The notes under the pieces were generated by a model. The model saw only the letters and a list, made by a program, of their open reading frames with translations, searched no databases and was not told the DNA's origin. This document shows, in pieces, positions 22,511 to 32,200 of a stretch of DNA of 64,000 nucleotides. Made by a program: the position numbers and the translations under genes. Source of the DNA: Escherichia whittamii (lineage in GTDB: Bacteria; Pseudomonadota; Gammaproteobacteria; Enterobacterales; Enterobacteriaceae); assembly GCF_014836715.1 (NCBI RefSeq), contig NZ_JACSQI010000001.1:247547-311546 (forward strand), written 5' to 3'. Each line of letters starts with the position of its first letter. Position 1 is the stretch's first letter.

Positions 22511-23188
22511 TCAGTGTTTACACAGGAGTTGCTCCAGTTCGTGCAACGAAGAGACGGTCCAGGTAGGTGCGATGCCTTCTGGTTGCTCGCGATTGTGCGC
22601 ATTCAGCCAACAAGTCGCAAGCCCGGCGTTGATGCCACCGAGAATATCGGACTCGGCGGTGTCACCAACCATCAGCACGCGTGAACGGTCAGGATTGCCC
22701 GCCTGTTCCAGCGCATAATCGAAAATTTTCTTATTCGGTTTGGCAACGCCAACTTCTTCGGAAACCACCAGCAAATCGAAATAATCACGTAAACCTGTGC
22801 GTTCCAGACGCACCTGCTGCAAGGCGCTAAAGCCGTTGGTGATGATGCCGATTTTGGCGTTGCCACGAATGGCGTTAAGCAGGGAAACCGCACCCGGCAG
22901 CGGCGTACAGATTTCCGCCATCGCATTAATGAAGGCATCGTTGAGTTTACCTGGCTCGACGTTCAGCCGTTCGGCCCAGCTTTCAAAACGCCCGTGCTGA
23001 AGCTGTAATGAAGTGATCGCGCCGTTTTGATAATCCACCCACAGTGGCTTGTTAACGGCCTGATAGTCCTGAAAATCTTCAGCGGTAAAGGTGACGCTGT
23101 AGTCAAGAAACATCCGCTGCAGGCCGGTGAATGAGTCAAAGGTAAACAGCGTTTCATCGGCATCAAAGAAAATCCAGTCCCACTTCAT
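22511..23188 (-). CDS. yjjG: Pyrimidine nucleotidase YjjG (HAD family)
   Basis: A 225-residue HAD-superfamily 5'-nucleotidase that dephosphorylates dUMP, dTMP and UMP and protects against non-canonical pyrimidine nucleotides. The nucleophile is the first Asp of FFDADET (residue 9), the Lys of AKPNKKIF and the GDTAESD loop near residue 175 complete the active site. It begins 14 bases after rimI in the same direction. Confidence 0.95.
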   Translation of the reverse strand: MKWDWIFFDADETLFTFDSFTGLQRMFLDYSVTFTAEDFQDYQAVNKPLWVDYQNGAITSLQLQHGRFESWAERLNVEPGKLNDAFINAMAEICTPLPGAVSLLNAIRGNAKIGIITNGFSALQQVRLERTGLRDYFDLLVVSEEVGVAKPNKKIFDYALEQAGNPDRSRVLMVGDTAESDILGGINAGLATCWLNAHNREQPEGIAPTWTVSSLHELEQLLCKH

Positions 23189-23202
23189 TATTCCACCTTG
23201 TC

Positions 23203-23649
23203 TTACATACTGATTGGCAACGCCATGATGATGGCGTCTTCGCGACCGTCCGTGGTGGGGTAGTAATTGCGGCGAATCGTCGCCTCGTTAAAGCCTAAAC
23301 TTTCGTACAAAGCAATGGCGGCAGCGTTTGAAGCACGGACTTCCAGCCATAGCGTCGCCACACCGCGTTTTTCCAGTTCATCGATCAGATGTTCCAGCAG
23401 CGCCCTTCCCAGTCCCTGACGCTGATAGTCAGGATCGACCGCAATATTGAACAATGTAGCTTCATCCAGCACCACTTGCGTAATTGCAAACGCCGCCATT
23501 TTGCCGTTTTGCGTTAACTGAAAGTTGAGATAACGCTCGCCCTGATTGCTGGCAAACGTTTTTTCACTCCACGGAAAGGCGTGGGCGCGTTGTTCAATGT
23601 GGAAAGCCGCAGGTAAATCAGTCGCTTCGAGGGAAGAAATCGTGTTCAT
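23203..23649 (-). CDS. rimI: Ribosomal protein bS18 N-alpha-acetyltransferase RimI
   Basis: A 148-residue GNAT-fold enzyme that acetylates the N-terminal Ala of ribosomal protein S18. The acetyl-CoA binding motif is RQGLGRALL (about residues 77-85), and the catalytic region [12 protein letters not shown] with a conserved Tyr follows. The ORF overlaps the 3' end of holD by 32 bases, so translation is likely coupled. Confidence 0.96.
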   Translation of the reverse strand: MNTISSLEATDLPAAFHIEQRAHAFPWSEKTFASNQGERYLNFQLTQNGKMAAFAITQVVLDEATLFNIAVDPDYQRQGLGRALLEHLIDELEKRGVATLWLEVRASNAAAIALYESLGFNEATIRRNYYPTTDGREDAIIMALPISM

Positions 23650-24031
23650 ATGTGCAAATTTGTTGCCATAACGCGGCGCGTGCCGTTGGGTTAGCCCGTA
23701 ATTCGGTGAGCGCCGGTGATGCCACCTGAGCGCCTTCCAGTGACAGCGGTTCGTCAGTACCCAACCGCCAGCTGTTGCAGCGACTGCCTTGCGGCAGCAT
23801 CGCGATCCTATCAGGCGTCAGTTGCAGCACCTGATCGGGGCTGACGGTCAATGCGCGCAGAACGTCGCTCACCAGTGGATCGGTCAGGGCGGGAAGATCG
23901 TTTGCCACCATCACCAGACGGACGTGTGCCGGGATCGCGATGGCAATCTCTCCCTGCAACGCGCCAGGGCGACGCAGCGACCACTGGGTAATGCCCAGTT
24001 GCTGTAATTGCCAGTCTCGTCGGGATGTCAT
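23618..24031 (-). CDS. holD: DNA polymerase III psi subunit HolD
   Basis: HolD (137 residues) is the psi subunit of the clamp-loader assembly. It links the gamma/tau complex to chi, which contacts SSB. The N-terminal MTSRRDWQLQQLGITQWSLR is the conserved segment that interacts with the gamma/tau collar. It is the first gene of the cluster and diverges from rsmC across about 100 bases. Confidence 0.96.
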   Translation of the reverse strand: MTSRRDWQLQQLGITQWSLRRPGALQGEIAIAIPAHVRLVMVANDLPALTDPLVSDVLRALTVSPDQVLQLTPDRIAMLPQGSRCNSWRLGTDEPLSLEGAQVASPALTELRANPTARAALWQQICTYEHDFFPRSD

Positions 24032-24133
24032 AGCGAATCGCTCCTGTTATCAGGGGCGCAAATATAGCAAATTCGTCGAAACCGCGCCAACAAATGACTA
24101 TAATCGCCGCCAGTATCAATTGAGGAGCATTCC

Positions 24134-25165
24134 ATGTCTGCATTTACCCCGGCAAGTGAAGTCTTGCTGCGCCACAGTGATGATTTCGAAAAAAGCCGTA
24201 TTCTGTTTGCCGGAGACTTACAGGATGACCTGCCCGCGCGTTTAGATACCGCGGCCAGCCGTGCTCATACCCAGCAATTCCACCACTGGCAGGTGTTAAG
24301 TCGCCAGATGGGAGATAACGCCCGTTTTAGCCTGGTGGCAACGGCGGATGACGTCGCAGATTGTGATACGTTGATTTACTACTGGCCGAAGAACAAACCG
24401 GAAGCCCAGTTCCAGTTGATGAATTTACTTTCTCTGCTGCCAGTGGGGACGGATGTTTTTGTCGTTGGCGAGAACCGCAGCGGCGTGAGAAGCGCCGAGC
24501 AGATGCTGGCAGACTATGCACCGTTAAATAAGGTAGACAGCGCCCGTCGCTGTGGTCTCTATTTTGGTCGTCTGGAAAAGCAGCCGGTGTTTGATGCCGA
24601 TAAATTCTGGGGCGAATACAGTGTTGATGGCCTGACGGTCAAAACGCTGCCGGGCGTGTTTAGCCGCGACGGTCTGGATGTCGGTAGCCAGCTACTGCTC
24701 TCGACGTTAACCCCGCACACGAAAGGTAAAGTGCTGGATGTCGGCTGTGGCGCGGGTGTGCTTTCGGTTGCCTTTGCGCGCCATTCACCGAAAATTCGTC
24801 TCACGTTGTGCGATGTCTCTGCGCCAGCGGTAGAAGCCAGCCGTGCGACACTTGCGGCCAACGGCATTGAAGGTGAAGTCTTTGCCAGCAACGTCTTTTC
24901 CGAGGTGAAAGGTCGCTTTGATATGATCATCTCCAATCCGCCGTTCCACGATGGGATGCAAACCAGCCTTGATGCCGCACAAACGCTGATCCGTGGCGCA
25001 GTGCGTCATCTTAACAGCGGCGGTGAGTTGCGGATTGTGGCGAACGCCTTCCTGCCTTATCCGAACGTGCTGGATGAGACATTTGGCTTCCACGAAGTGA
25101 TCGCGCAAACCGGGCGCTTCAAGGTGTATCGCGCCATTATGACCCGCCAGGCGAAGAAAGGTTAA
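24134..25165 (+). CDS. rsmC: 16S rRNA m2G1207 methyltransferase RsmC
   Basis: RsmC methylates G1207 of 16S rRNA in the 30S subunit. It has 343 residues: a degenerate N-terminal methyltransferase-like domain and a functional C-terminal Rossmann domain with the SAM motif [11 protein letters not shown] (about residue 200) and the catalytic NPPFHDG (about 268). GAGGAG precedes the ATG. It is transcribed away from holD. Confidence 0.97.
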   Translation: MSAFTPASEVLLRHSDDFEKSRILFAGDLQDDLPARLDTAASRAHTQQFHHWQVLSRQMGDNARFSLVATADDVADCDTLIYYWPKNKPEAQFQLMNLLSLLPVGTDVFVVGENRSGVRSAEQMLADYAPLNKVDSARRCGLYFGRLEKQPVFDADKFWGEYSVDGLTVKTLPGVFSRDGLDVGSQLLLSTLTPHTKGKVLDVGCGAGVLSVAFARHSPKIRLTLCDVSAPAVEASRATLAANGIEGEVFASNVFSEVKGRFDMIISNPPFHDGMQTSLDAAQTLIRGAVRHLNSGGELRIVANAFLPYPNVLDETFGFHEVIAQTGRFKVYRAIMTRQAKKG

Positions 25166-25175
25166 GTATCTCGCC

Positions 25176-25345
<170 letters not shown>

Positions 25346-25396
25346 CCTCCTGATGGCCATTTTTCCAGCAATTACACATCAGGCGATAATTAACTA

Positions 25397-25424
25397 TTGA
25401 CGAAAAGCTGAAAACCACTAGAAT
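25397..25424 (+). promoter_or_regulatory. tRNA-Leu promoter
   Basis: The -35 TTGACG (25397-25402) and -10 TAGAAT (25419-25424) are separated by 16 bases. The -10 is followed by a GC-rich GCGCCTCC discriminator, typical of stringently controlled stable RNA promoters. The tRNA starts about 42 bases downstream. Confidence 0.88.
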
Positions 25425-25466
25425 GCGCCTCCGTGGTAGCAATTCTTTTTTAAGAATTGATGGTAT

Positions 25467-25553
25467 GCGAAGGTGGCGGAATTGGTAGACGCGCTAGCTT
25501 CAGGTGTTAGTGTCCTTACGGACGTGGGGGTTCAAGTCCCCCCCCTCGCACCA
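25467..25553 (+). tRNA. tRNA-Leu (CAG)
   Basis: An 87-base class II tRNA. The acceptor begins GCGAAGG and ends CCCTCGC-A-CCA with CCA encoded; the variable arm TGTCCTTACGGACG and the TTCAAGT T-loop are clear. The anticodon CAG is at 25501-25503. The sequence equals the major E. coli tRNA-Leu1 (leuQ/leuP/leuV type), including its natural A-C mismatch in the acceptor stem. K-12 carries three tandem copies here; only one is present in this window. Confidence 0.97.
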
Positions 25554-25591
25554 ATTATCTTTACTTCCTCTCTTGTTTCTTCTTTGCTTTA

Positions 25592-25828
25592 TCATCCCTG
25601 ATTCCCGCTCATTATCATCAGCATGACGCCAGAAATAAGCGCCAGGCACGATGGTAGCAAAACGTAATGCCGTAACTGTTTGTGATACAGCATCACCGGC
25701 GTCAACACTAATCCCATCAGAATGACAATCCGCCACTGATCCGGCGATAAATCCGCATATGCCAGCCCTGCAATCAGCAATCCCGGCAGCAACACTCCCC
25801 AGCCACTGCCCAGCATACGTTGCAACAT
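25592..25828 (-). CDS. yjjZ: Small membrane protein YjjZ (DUF1435)
   Basis: A 78-residue protein with three hydrophobic stretches (about residues 10-25, 33-48 and 56-73), a likely inner-membrane protein of the DUF1435 family. Its function is unknown. It is transcribed divergently from fhuF, and the shared region holds a Fur box close to its start, so iron control is likely. It converges on the tRNA-Leu gene. Confidence 0.85.
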   Translation of the reverse strand: MLQRMLGSGWGVLLPGLLIAGLAYADLSPDQWRIVILMGLVLTPVMLYHKQLRHYVLLPSCLALISGVMLMIMSGNQG

Positions 25829-25846
25829 GGTTTAATCTCTTTCATT

Positions 25847-25865
25847 GATAATGATAACCAATATC
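25847..25865. promoter_or_regulatory. Fur box between yjjZ and fhuF
   Basis: GATAATGATAACCAATATC matches the 19-base Fur consensus at 17 positions. A second Fur-like sequence, with AATCATTATCATT, lies at about 25937-25950 next to the fhuF start. The region between (25866-25931) is AT-rich. Both divergent genes are therefore expected to be repressed by Fe-Fur. Confidence 0.88.
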
Positions 25866-25968
25866 ATATGATAATTTTTATCATTTGCAAGCCAGAGAAA
25901 TCACTTGCTATCGGGTAAACCCATCATTAGTATTAGCAATCATTATCATTTAGATTACTATCACGATT

Positions 25969-26757
25969 ATGACCTATCGTTCCGCAACGCTTTTTGAAGA
26001 TGTTATCTGGCGAACGCATCTCAAGCCGCAAGATCCGACGCTTGCACAAGCGGTACGTGCGACGATTGCGGAACATCGTCAACATTTGCTGGAGTTTATC
26101 CGCCTGGATGAACCCGCCCCGCATAGCGCCATGACGCTGGCGCAATGGTCATCACCGAATGCGTTAAGTTCTCTGCTGGCTGTCTATTCCGATCATATCT
26201 ACCGCAATCAACCCTTGATGATCCGCGAGAACAAACCGCTGATCTCACTGTGGGCGCAATGGTATATCGGCCTGATGGTACCGCCATTAATGCTGGCATT
26301 GCTGACGCAGGATAAAGCGTTAGATCTTTCCCCGGAACATTTCCACGTTGAGTTTCACGAAACCGGGCGCGCCGCCTGTTTCTGGGTCGATGTGTGTGAA
26401 GACAAAAACGCAACACCGCATTCACCACAGCAGCGAATGGAAAAGTTAATCAGCCAGGCGCTTGTCCCGGTAGTGCAGGCATTAGAAGCGACAGGTGAAA
26501 TTAACGGCAAACTCATCTGGAGTAATACCGGTTATTTGATTAACTGGTATCTGACCGAGATGAAGCCGTTGCTCGGCGAGGCGTTAGTTGAATCGCTCCG
26601 CCATGCCCTGTTCTTTGAGAAAACGCTTACTACCGGTGAAGATAATCCACTCTGGCGTACCGTGGTGCTGCGCGACGGCCTGCTGGTGCGCCGCACCTGC
26701 TGCCAGCGTTATCGCTTACCGGATGTGCAACAGTGTGGGGATTGTACGCTGAAATAA
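25969..26757 (+). CDS. fhuF: Ferric-hydroxamate siderophore reductase FhuF
   Basis: FhuF is a cytoplasmic [2Fe-2S] protein that reduces iron from hydroxamate siderophores such as ferrioxamine B. It has 262 residues. The unusual cluster ligands are the C-terminal C-C-x10-C-x2-C (RTCCQRYRLPDVQQCGDC). Control by Fur is visible upstream. The sequence differs from K-12 at scattered positions (for example it begins MTYRSATLFED), but all ligands are kept. Confidence 0.96.
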   Translation: MTYRSATLFEDVIWRTHLKPQDPTLAQAVRATIAEHRQHLLEFIRLDEPAPHSAMTLAQWSSPNALSSLLAVYSDHIYRNQPLMIRENKPLISLWAQWYIGLMVPPLMLALLTQDKALDLSPEHFHVEFHETGRAACFWVDVCEDKNATPHSPQQRMEKLISQALVPVVQALEATGEINGKLIWSNTGYLINWYLTEMKPLLGEALVESLRHALFFEKTLTTGEDNPLWRTVVLRDGLLVRRTCCQRYRLPDVQQCGDCTLK

Positions 26758-26763
26758 AAACAC

Positions 26764-26785
26764 TGCCGGGAGGATAAACCCGGCA
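26764..26785 (+). terminator. Probable fhuF/bglJ bidirectional terminator
   Basis: TGCCGGG (26764-26770) and CCCGGCA (26779-26785) form a hairpin between the converging fhuF and bglJ genes, followed by TTAAACAG on the plus strand and preceded by AAAAACAC, a T-rich tract for minus-strand transcripts. Confidence 0.65.
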
Positions 26786-26794
26786 TTAAACAGA

Positions 26795-27472
26795 TTAATA
26801 TGGATGCAACACATTACTTGTTTCTGAAATCCGCATACATAAGAGAATATCTGCGGCCTCCAACAACCCCGCATCAGAACTGACGCCCAGTTTCGACATC
26901 ACATTAAATTTATGCGCACGGATCGTTTTAATATTGCGTTTAAGCTGCTCGGCAATTTGTGTCATTGAGTAGCCACACGACATAAACCGTAATATTTCCC
27001 TCTCCGTCGGACTCAGCGCCCGGCTTTGATTAATGTACCACTGGTTGTTCAGTCGATCGGTCGCCTGACGAACACCATTTAATGAAAGAAACAGCTCCTG
27101 GTGAAAAACATCCAGCGTCGATCCTTTACTTAACACACCATCCAAAGGAGAAGGCGACAATGAGCCAATCAACCGTGCTTCAATATCATCATCTGCAATA
27201 ACCAAACGTCGGGTACGCGGAAATTTAATCGCCAGCTCAGTCAGGCACGATAATCCTTCTCTGCGCTCACTTCTCATGGCAGAAAAAGAAAAAATAACCG
27301 CCGCAAATGAAACCCGCGACATAGCATCCTGAAAAGCCTCCTGGCTGGTATACATATAGAGTTTATAAGGATTACCCGCAAACTTTCTGAATAAACTCTC
27401 AATACCGATACTGCTCATGACGCATTTTTCTATGAGTGCGACATTTCTCTTCTTAATTCGGTTGTGTTCCAT
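26795..27472 (-). CDS. bglJ: LuxR-family transcription activator BglJ
   Basis: BglJ is a 225-residue FixJ/NarL-type regulator that acts as a heterodimer with RcsB and, when expressed, relieves H-NS silencing of the bgl operon. The C-terminal HTH is at about residues 155-210 ([20 protein letters not shown]...). The N-terminal receiver-like domain lacks a clear phospho-acceptor pattern. It overlaps yjjQ by 43 bases and is probably co-transcribed and H-NS repressed. Confidence 0.95.
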   Translation of the reverse strand: MEHNRIKKRNVALIEKCVMSSIGIESLFRKFAGNPYKLYMYTSQEAFQDAMSRVSFAAVIFSFSAMRSERREGLSCLTELAIKFPRTRRLVIADDDIEARLIGSLSPSPLDGVLSKGSTLDVFHQELFLSLNGVRQATDRLNNQWYINQSRALSPTEREILRFMSCGYSMTQIAEQLKRNIKTIRAHKFNVMSKLGVSSDAGLLEAADILLCMRISETSNVLHPY

Positions 27473-28155
27473 TCCGCGGCATCTCCATAAACAGAAGGCA
27501 AGTTAAGTTCCCTTGCCCCCTGTGCGCTATTAATCCATGCATACATCTCAGCGTTACTGTGAATTGCCAGCCGACGCATCGCACTGTTTTTTTGTGCGCT
27601 GATGGTTTTATTGCTTTTCTTAAGCAATGAAGCTATTTGGTTGATGCCCCATCCTTTACCTAACAGCCGCAGTACTTTGCGTTCAGAAAGGGTAAGAATC
27701 ACGGTGCGATAACCAAATTCCTGGATTTCCGGCATTGCAGGCGAAGTCAGCATGGCGCTGATGCGATCGGCATGGACATTACCGGAACGAACGGTCTTGA
27801 CCAGATTCTCAATGGGCTCGATATCGGACAGCAACGTCGCAGTTGGACACATAAGCAGTTCCACCGCCTGAGAGTACCAGGCTCGCGAAACCATGAAAAC
27901 CCAATGAATTTCCCGGTATTGTGAGATCAATGAATAGTAATGTTCACAAACAGAACGCGGGTCTTCTGTTTGTCCGGCTAAATCGGCAATAACTAACTCA
28001 GCACGACGTAATTGTAATATGGTCAGCTCCTCCGCAGAGGCGCTACTCGTTATATCGTATTCAGGGAGATGAGTCCTCATGACCTCTTTTAACCCTGCCT
28101 GCATAACGGGTATTTTACTGATAACAATTCCATTTTTGCAGCATCCTGGCAACAT
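27430..28155 (-). CDS. yjjQ: LuxR-family DNA-binding regulator YjjQ
   Basis: A 241-residue regulator with a C-terminal LuxR/NarL HTH ([20 protein letters not shown]... near residues 150-205). In K-12 it represses flagellar and other genes and is itself silenced by H-NS and activated by LeuO. It is the first gene of yjjQ-bglJ. The 5' region is a long AT-rich gap, which fits H-NS control. Several residues differ from the K-12 protein in the N-terminal half. Confidence 0.94.
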   Translation of the reverse strand: MLPGCCKNGIVISKIPVMQAGLKEVMRTHLPEYDITSSASAEELTILQLRRAELVIADLAGQTEDPRSVCEHYYSLISQYREIHWVFMVSRAWYSQAVELLMCPTATLLSDIEPIENLVKTVRSGNVHADRISAMLTSPAMPEIQEFGYRTVILTLSERKVLRLLGKGWGINQIASLLKKSNKTISAQKNSAMRRLAIHSNAEMYAWINSAQGARELNLPSVYGDAAEWNTTELRREMSHS

Positions 28156-28782
28156 ATATCCTCCACATCCACTGTCTATAAATTATGATGGTTTATTCCG
28201 GACATTCATCCTTTAAATGATTCCAATAAATTAATAGATTGAGCGAATAATTTATCCTTAGCATTCACTTCATATCAGTTTACCCCAGCCACACAAAAAA
28301 TCCTTTGTATGTTTCAGGAGACTAGCATCAAATAATAACCTGGAAAAATACCTCTGACACATTTAAAATATCTAAATTATGTTGTTAGAAATACTTAATC
28401 AAAACCCTCAAATTCAATCAGTTTAAGATATGATTTAAAATAACGAATGAAAGTAAAATAAAAAGCCTTTAGTCAGAATATCAAGAAAAAAACCAATAAA
28501 AACTGAAGGGTATTTCTTGCCAGTATCCGAAAAGTTGATTTCACCAGCCATTACTCAAACGCGTAAAAATAAAACGACATATTCGTTTTAATGATAATAT
28601 TCATAAAATTATTTATTCAACCCAAAACTCGCATCGCCTCCCGTCAGCGAACTAATCACCGCAACCTGGATTAATCAGCGCAATTTTGATCTTAACCAAC
28701 GTCAAAACAGCCATACTTCGTGATACAAAAGGGTTCTCATTTTTTGAAAAATACGCAACACGTCTATGACAAAGGGCGAGTT
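28156..28782. other. AT-rich divergent intergenic region yjjQ/yjjP
   Basis: About 630 bases with no convincing gene. The part from 28180 to 28620 is very A+T-rich with many A and T runs, as in curved, H-NS-bound DNA; yjjQ-bglJ is known to be silenced by H-NS. The yjjP promoter must lie in the right part, near 28680-28740, but I cannot place it exactly. Confidence 0.6.
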
Positions 28783-29553
28783 ATGCAAACTGAGCAACAG
28801 CGAGCCGTAACACGGCTTTGTATCCAGTGTGGGTTATTTCTTTTGCAACATGGTGCGGAAAGTGCGTTGGTTGATGAGCTTTCCTCACGACTGGGTCGGG
28901 CGTTAGGGATGGACTGCGTCGAAAGCTCTATCTCTTCGAACGCCATAGTGCTGACAACCATTAAAGATGGTCAATGTCTCACATCGACACGTAAAAACCA
29001 CGATCGCGGCATTAATATGCATGTGGTGACTGAAGTCCAGCACATTGTGATTCTGGCGGAGCATCATCTGCTGGATTACAAAGGTGTTGAGAAACGTTTT
29101 AGCCAAATACATCCCCTGCGCTATCCGCGTTGGCTGGTCGCTTTGATGGTGGGACTCTCTTGCGCCTGTTTCTGTAAACTGAATAACGGTGGTTGGGATG
29201 GTGCGTTGATTACATTCTTCGCCAGTATGATCGCCATGTATATCCGCCAGCTACTGGCACAACGCCACCTCCATCCACAAATAAACTTTTGCATCACTGC
29301 CTTCGCCGCCACCACAATTTCCGGCCTCCTTCTACAACTACCGACATTCAGTCATACGCCTACTGTGGCAATGGCGGCCAGTGTTCTTTTACTGGTACCG
29401 GGTTTTCCGTTGATAAATGCTGTAGCCGATATGTTTAAAGGTCATATAAATACCGGACTGGCACGCTGGGCGATTGCCAGTCTGCTGACGCTGGCAACCT
29501 GCGTTGGCGTGGTGATGGCACTCACAATTTGGGGGCTACGCGGATGGGTGTGA
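28783..29553 (+). CDS. yjjP: Succinate exporter subunit YjjP (ThrE family, large part)
   Basis: A 256-residue DUF1212 protein: a soluble N-terminal part of about 110 residues followed by about five membrane segments starting near [15 protein letters not shown]. With YjjB it makes a split ThrE-type exporter, reported to export succinate. The ATG at 28783 has AAAGGG upstream and gives the K-12 length; an upstream ATA-type frame to 28720 is unsupported. It overlaps yjjB by 10 bases. Confidence 0.92.
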   Translation: MQTEQQRAVTRLCIQCGLFLLQHGAESALVDELSSRLGRALGMDCVESSISSNAIVLTTIKDGQCLTSTRKNHDRGINMHVVTEVQHIVILAEHHLLDYKGVEKRFSQIHPLRYPRWLVALMVGLSCACFCKLNNGGWDGALITFFASMIAMYIRQLLAQRHLHPQINFCITAFAATTISGLLLQLPTFSHTPTVAMAASVLLLVPGFPLINAVADMFKGHINTGLARWAIASLLTLATCVGVVMALTIWGLRGWV

Positions 29554-30017
29554 TCGAATTTCTGCTAGCGTTGGCGCAGGATATGATCCTCGCCGCAATT
29601 CCTGCGGTCGGCTTTGCGATGGTGTTCAACGTGCCAATCCGGGCATTACGCTGGTGTGCGCTGCTTGGCGCGATGGGTCATGGTTCGCGAATGATTTTAA
29701 TGACTACCGGACTCAATATTGAGTGGTCGACGTTTATGGCTTCGCTACTGGTCGGTACCATTGGTATTCAGTGGTCGCGCTGGTATCTGGCGCATCCGAA
29801 AGTCTTTACCGTGGCAGCCGTTATTCCCATGTTCCCGGGCATCCCGGCGTATACAGCAATGATTTCAGCGGTAAAAATCAGTCAGTTAGGTTACAGCGAG
29901 TCGTTAATGATTACCCTGTTAACTAACTTCCTTACAGCTTCATCAATTGTTGGCGCGTTATCCATCGGCCTTTCCGTTCCTGGATTGTGGTTGTACCGCA
30001 AGCGCCCCCGCGTATAA
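29544..30017 (+). CDS. yjjB: Succinate exporter subunit YjjB (ThrE family, small part)
   Basis: A 157-residue DUF3815 membrane protein with about five membrane segments, beginning [20 protein letters not shown] and ending with the positive tail YRKRPRV. It completes the ThrE fold with YjjP. The ATG at 29544 overlaps the yjjP end by 10 bases and has GGGGG upstream. A hairpin of CACATGGATGAG and CTCATCCGTGTG follows at 30035-30070, but without a T tract. Confidence 0.92.
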   Translation: MGVIEFLLALAQDMILAAIPAVGFAMVFNVPIRALRWCALLGAMGHGSRMILMTTGLNIEWSTFMASLLVGTIGIQWSRWYLAHPKVFTVAAVIPMFPGIPAYTAMISAVKISQLGYSESLMITLLTNFLTASSIVGALSIGLSVPGLWLYRKRPRV

Positions 30018-30123
30018 AATTGCCTCGCTTAAAGCACATGGATGAGAGGCTGCCTGGCCTCATCCGTGTGTTACTATAAAAGTAATCTCCCTTCTCGTTC
30101 ATCGTTCCATATTGAGAAACAGT

Positions 30124-30663
30124 ATGTCTTCCAGAGTTTTGACCCCGGACGTCGTTGGTATTGACGCCCTGGTACACGATCACCAAACCGTTCTGGCAAA
30201 AGCAGAAGGCGGCATGGTTGCCGTATTTGCCAACAACGCTCCGGCGTTTTATGCCGTTACGCCTGCGCGTCTTGCTGAACTGCTGGCGTTGGAAGAAAAA
30301 CTGACGCGTCCGGGAAGTGACGTGGCCCTGGACGATCAACTCTATCAGGAACCGCAAGCCGCTCCCGTTGCTGTACCCATGGGTAAATTCGCCATGTACC
30401 CAGACTGGCAACCCGATACCGACTTTATCCGTCAGGCGGCATTATGGGGCGTGGCGCTAAGAGAGCCGGTTACCGCCGAAGAACTGGCGTCATTTATTTC
30501 TTACTGGCAGGCGGAAGGCAAAGTCTTCCATCATGTGCAGTGGCAACAAAAACTGGCGCGCAGTCTGCAAATCGGCCGTGCCAGCAATGGCGGATTAGCA
30601 AAACGAGATGTGAACACAGTCAGTGAACCTGACAGCCAAATTCCACCGGGATTCAGAGGGTAA
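30124..30663 (+). CDS. dnaT: Primosomal protein DnaT
   Basis: DnaT (179 residues) joins PriA-PriB-DNA complexes during replication restart and helps load DnaB-DnaC. The N-terminal part (about 1-88) is the oligomerisation domain and the C-terminal part ([19 protein letters not shown] onward) binds ssDNA. The ATG at 30124 gives the K-12 length; the in-frame TTG four codons upstream is not needed. It is 2 bases from dnaC and surely co-transcribed. Confidence 0.96.
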   Translation: MSSRVLTPDVVGIDALVHDHQTVLAKAEGGMVAVFANNAPAFYAVTPARLAELLALEEKLTRPGSDVALDDQLYQEPQAAPVAVPMGKFAMYPDWQPDTDFIRQAALWGVALREPVTAEELASFISYWQAEGKVFHHVQWQQKLARSLQIGRASNGGLAKRDVNTVSEPDSQIPPGFRG

Positions 30664-30665
30664 CG

Positions 30666-31403
30666 ATGAAAAACGTTGGCGACCTGATGCAACGTCTGCA
30701 AAAAATGATGCCTGCCCATATCAAACCTGCCTTCAAAACGGGTGAAGAACTTTTGGCGTGGCAGAAAGAACAAGGGGCGCTCCGCGCCGCCGCTCTTGAG
30801 CGCGAGAATCGGGCGATGAAAATGCAGCGTACCTTTAACCGCTCCGGCATTCGTCCACTGCATCAAAACTGCTCCTTTGAGAACTATCGCGTTGAGTGCG
30901 AAGGGCAGATGAATGCGTTGAGCAAAGCGCGCCAGTATGTCGAAGAGTTTGACGGTAACATCGCCAGCTTCATCTTTTCTGGCAAGCCGGGAACCGGCAA
31001 AAACCATCTGGCGGCGGCAATCTGCAACGAACTGCTGCTACGCGGCAAATCGGTATTGATAATTACCGTGGCCGATATTATGTCGGCGATGAAAGATACC
31101 TTCAGAAATAGCGGTACCAGCGAAGAGCAACTGCTTAACGATCTGAGCAACGTTGATCTGCTGGTGATCGATGAGATCGGCGTGCAGACCGAATCGAAAT
31201 ACGAAAAAGTGATCATCAACCAGATCGTCGATCGCCGCTCTTCTTCCAAACGCCCAACCGGGATGCTGACCAACAGCAATATGGAAGAGATGACCAAGTT
31301 ACTGGGCGAGCGCGTCATGGATCGTATGCGCCTGGGTAACAGTCTGTGGGTTATTTTTAATTGGGACAGTTATCGTAGCCGGGTAACGGGCAAAGAGTAT
31401 TAA
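30666..31403 (+). CDS. dnaC: DnaB helicase loader DnaC
   Basis: DnaC is a 245-residue AAA+ ATPase that loads DnaB helicase at oriC and at restart sites. The N-terminal part binds DnaB. The Walker A motif is GKPGTGKNH (about 106-114), with the Asn after the Lys that is typical of DnaC; Walker B is LLVIDEIG near residue 165. The gene follows dnaT after 2 bases. Confidence 0.97.
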   Translation: MKNVGDLMQRLQKMMPAHIKPAFKTGEELLAWQKEQGALRAAALERENRAMKMQRTFNRSGIRPLHQNCSFENYRVECEGQMNALSKARQYVEEFDGNIASFIFSGKPGTGKNHLAAAICNELLLRGKSVLIITVADIMSAMKDTFRNSGTSEEQLLNDLSNVDLLVIDEIGVQTESKYEKVIINQIVDRRSSSKRPTGMLTNSNMEEMTKLLGERVMDRMRLGNSLWVIFNWDSYRSRVTGKEY

Positions 31404-31448
31404 TCCTCCTTTCCGGCGTTATACTGCGACACAATTTCACCTTGAGTA

Positions 31449-31946
31449 ATGATGATGAAAACTGTTAAACACCTGCTGTGCTGTGCCATTGCCGCCAGCG
31501 CGTTGATTTCCACCGGAGCACATGCCGCATCCTGGAAAGATGCGCTTTCCAGCGCCGCCAGCGAGTTAAGCACTCAAAATAGCACCTCACAGGGAGGCGG
31601 TTGGTCGCTCTCTTCATTAACTAATCTGCTTAGTAGCGGCAACCAGGCGTTAAGCGCAGACAACATGAACAATGCCGCAGGCATTCTGTAATACTGCGCG
31701 AAGCAAAAGCTGGCTTCAGTTACCGATGCGGAAAACATCAAAAATCAGGTCCTGGAAAAGCTGGGCCTGAACAACGAAGAGCAGAAAGAAGATACCAACT
31801 ATCTGGATGGCATTCAGGGTTTGCTAAAAACCAAAGATGGTCAGCAGCTTAATCTGGATAACATCGGTACGACTCCTCTGGCAGAAAAGGTAAAAACCAA
31901 AGCCTGCGATCTGGTGTTAAAGCAAGGTCTGAACTTTATTTCCTGA
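31449..31946 (+). pseudogene. yjjA: yjjA, interrupted by an in-frame stop codon
   Basis: YjjA is a DUF2501 protein with a signal peptide (MMMKTVKHLLCCAIAASALI..AHA). Translation stops at TAA 31689-31691 after 80 residues, at a position where K-12 has Gln in GILQYCAKQ. Reading on in the same frame gives 84 further residues that keep the K-12 sequence to the normal end (CDLVLKQGLNFIS, TGA at 31944-31946). A single C-to-T change explains it. The downstream part has no frameshift, so the event is recent, or a sequencing error. Confidence 0.9.
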
Positions 31947-32200
31947 TCCGCATAACGCCGCGTTTTAGCTGTTAACAAGCTAACGCGGCCCCTCCCCGCT
32001 CTTTTCCCTGTTTCTGGGCGTCTTTCCCTCTGGTATACGGGAAGCTTTCTTGCGCAAAAAAGTCTGTTTATAAACTAATTCCTAACAACATCGCATTTTT
32101 TTGACACTAGAATTGCAGCAATATGGCAGCCCCATTACATTGTGTTTCTCAAAAAATCTTAAACATCGGCTAAACAGCCTGGTTTAGTGAGGATCGCCCG

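Noticed and set aside
30035-30070. A Rho-independent terminator after yjjB
   Set aside because: The stem is good but neither strand has a T tract after it, so I mention it only under yjjB.
31449-31691. An intact 80-residue small secreted protein
   Set aside because: The homologous sequence continues in frame for 84 more codons after the TAA, so it is a truncated yjjA and not a separate small gene.
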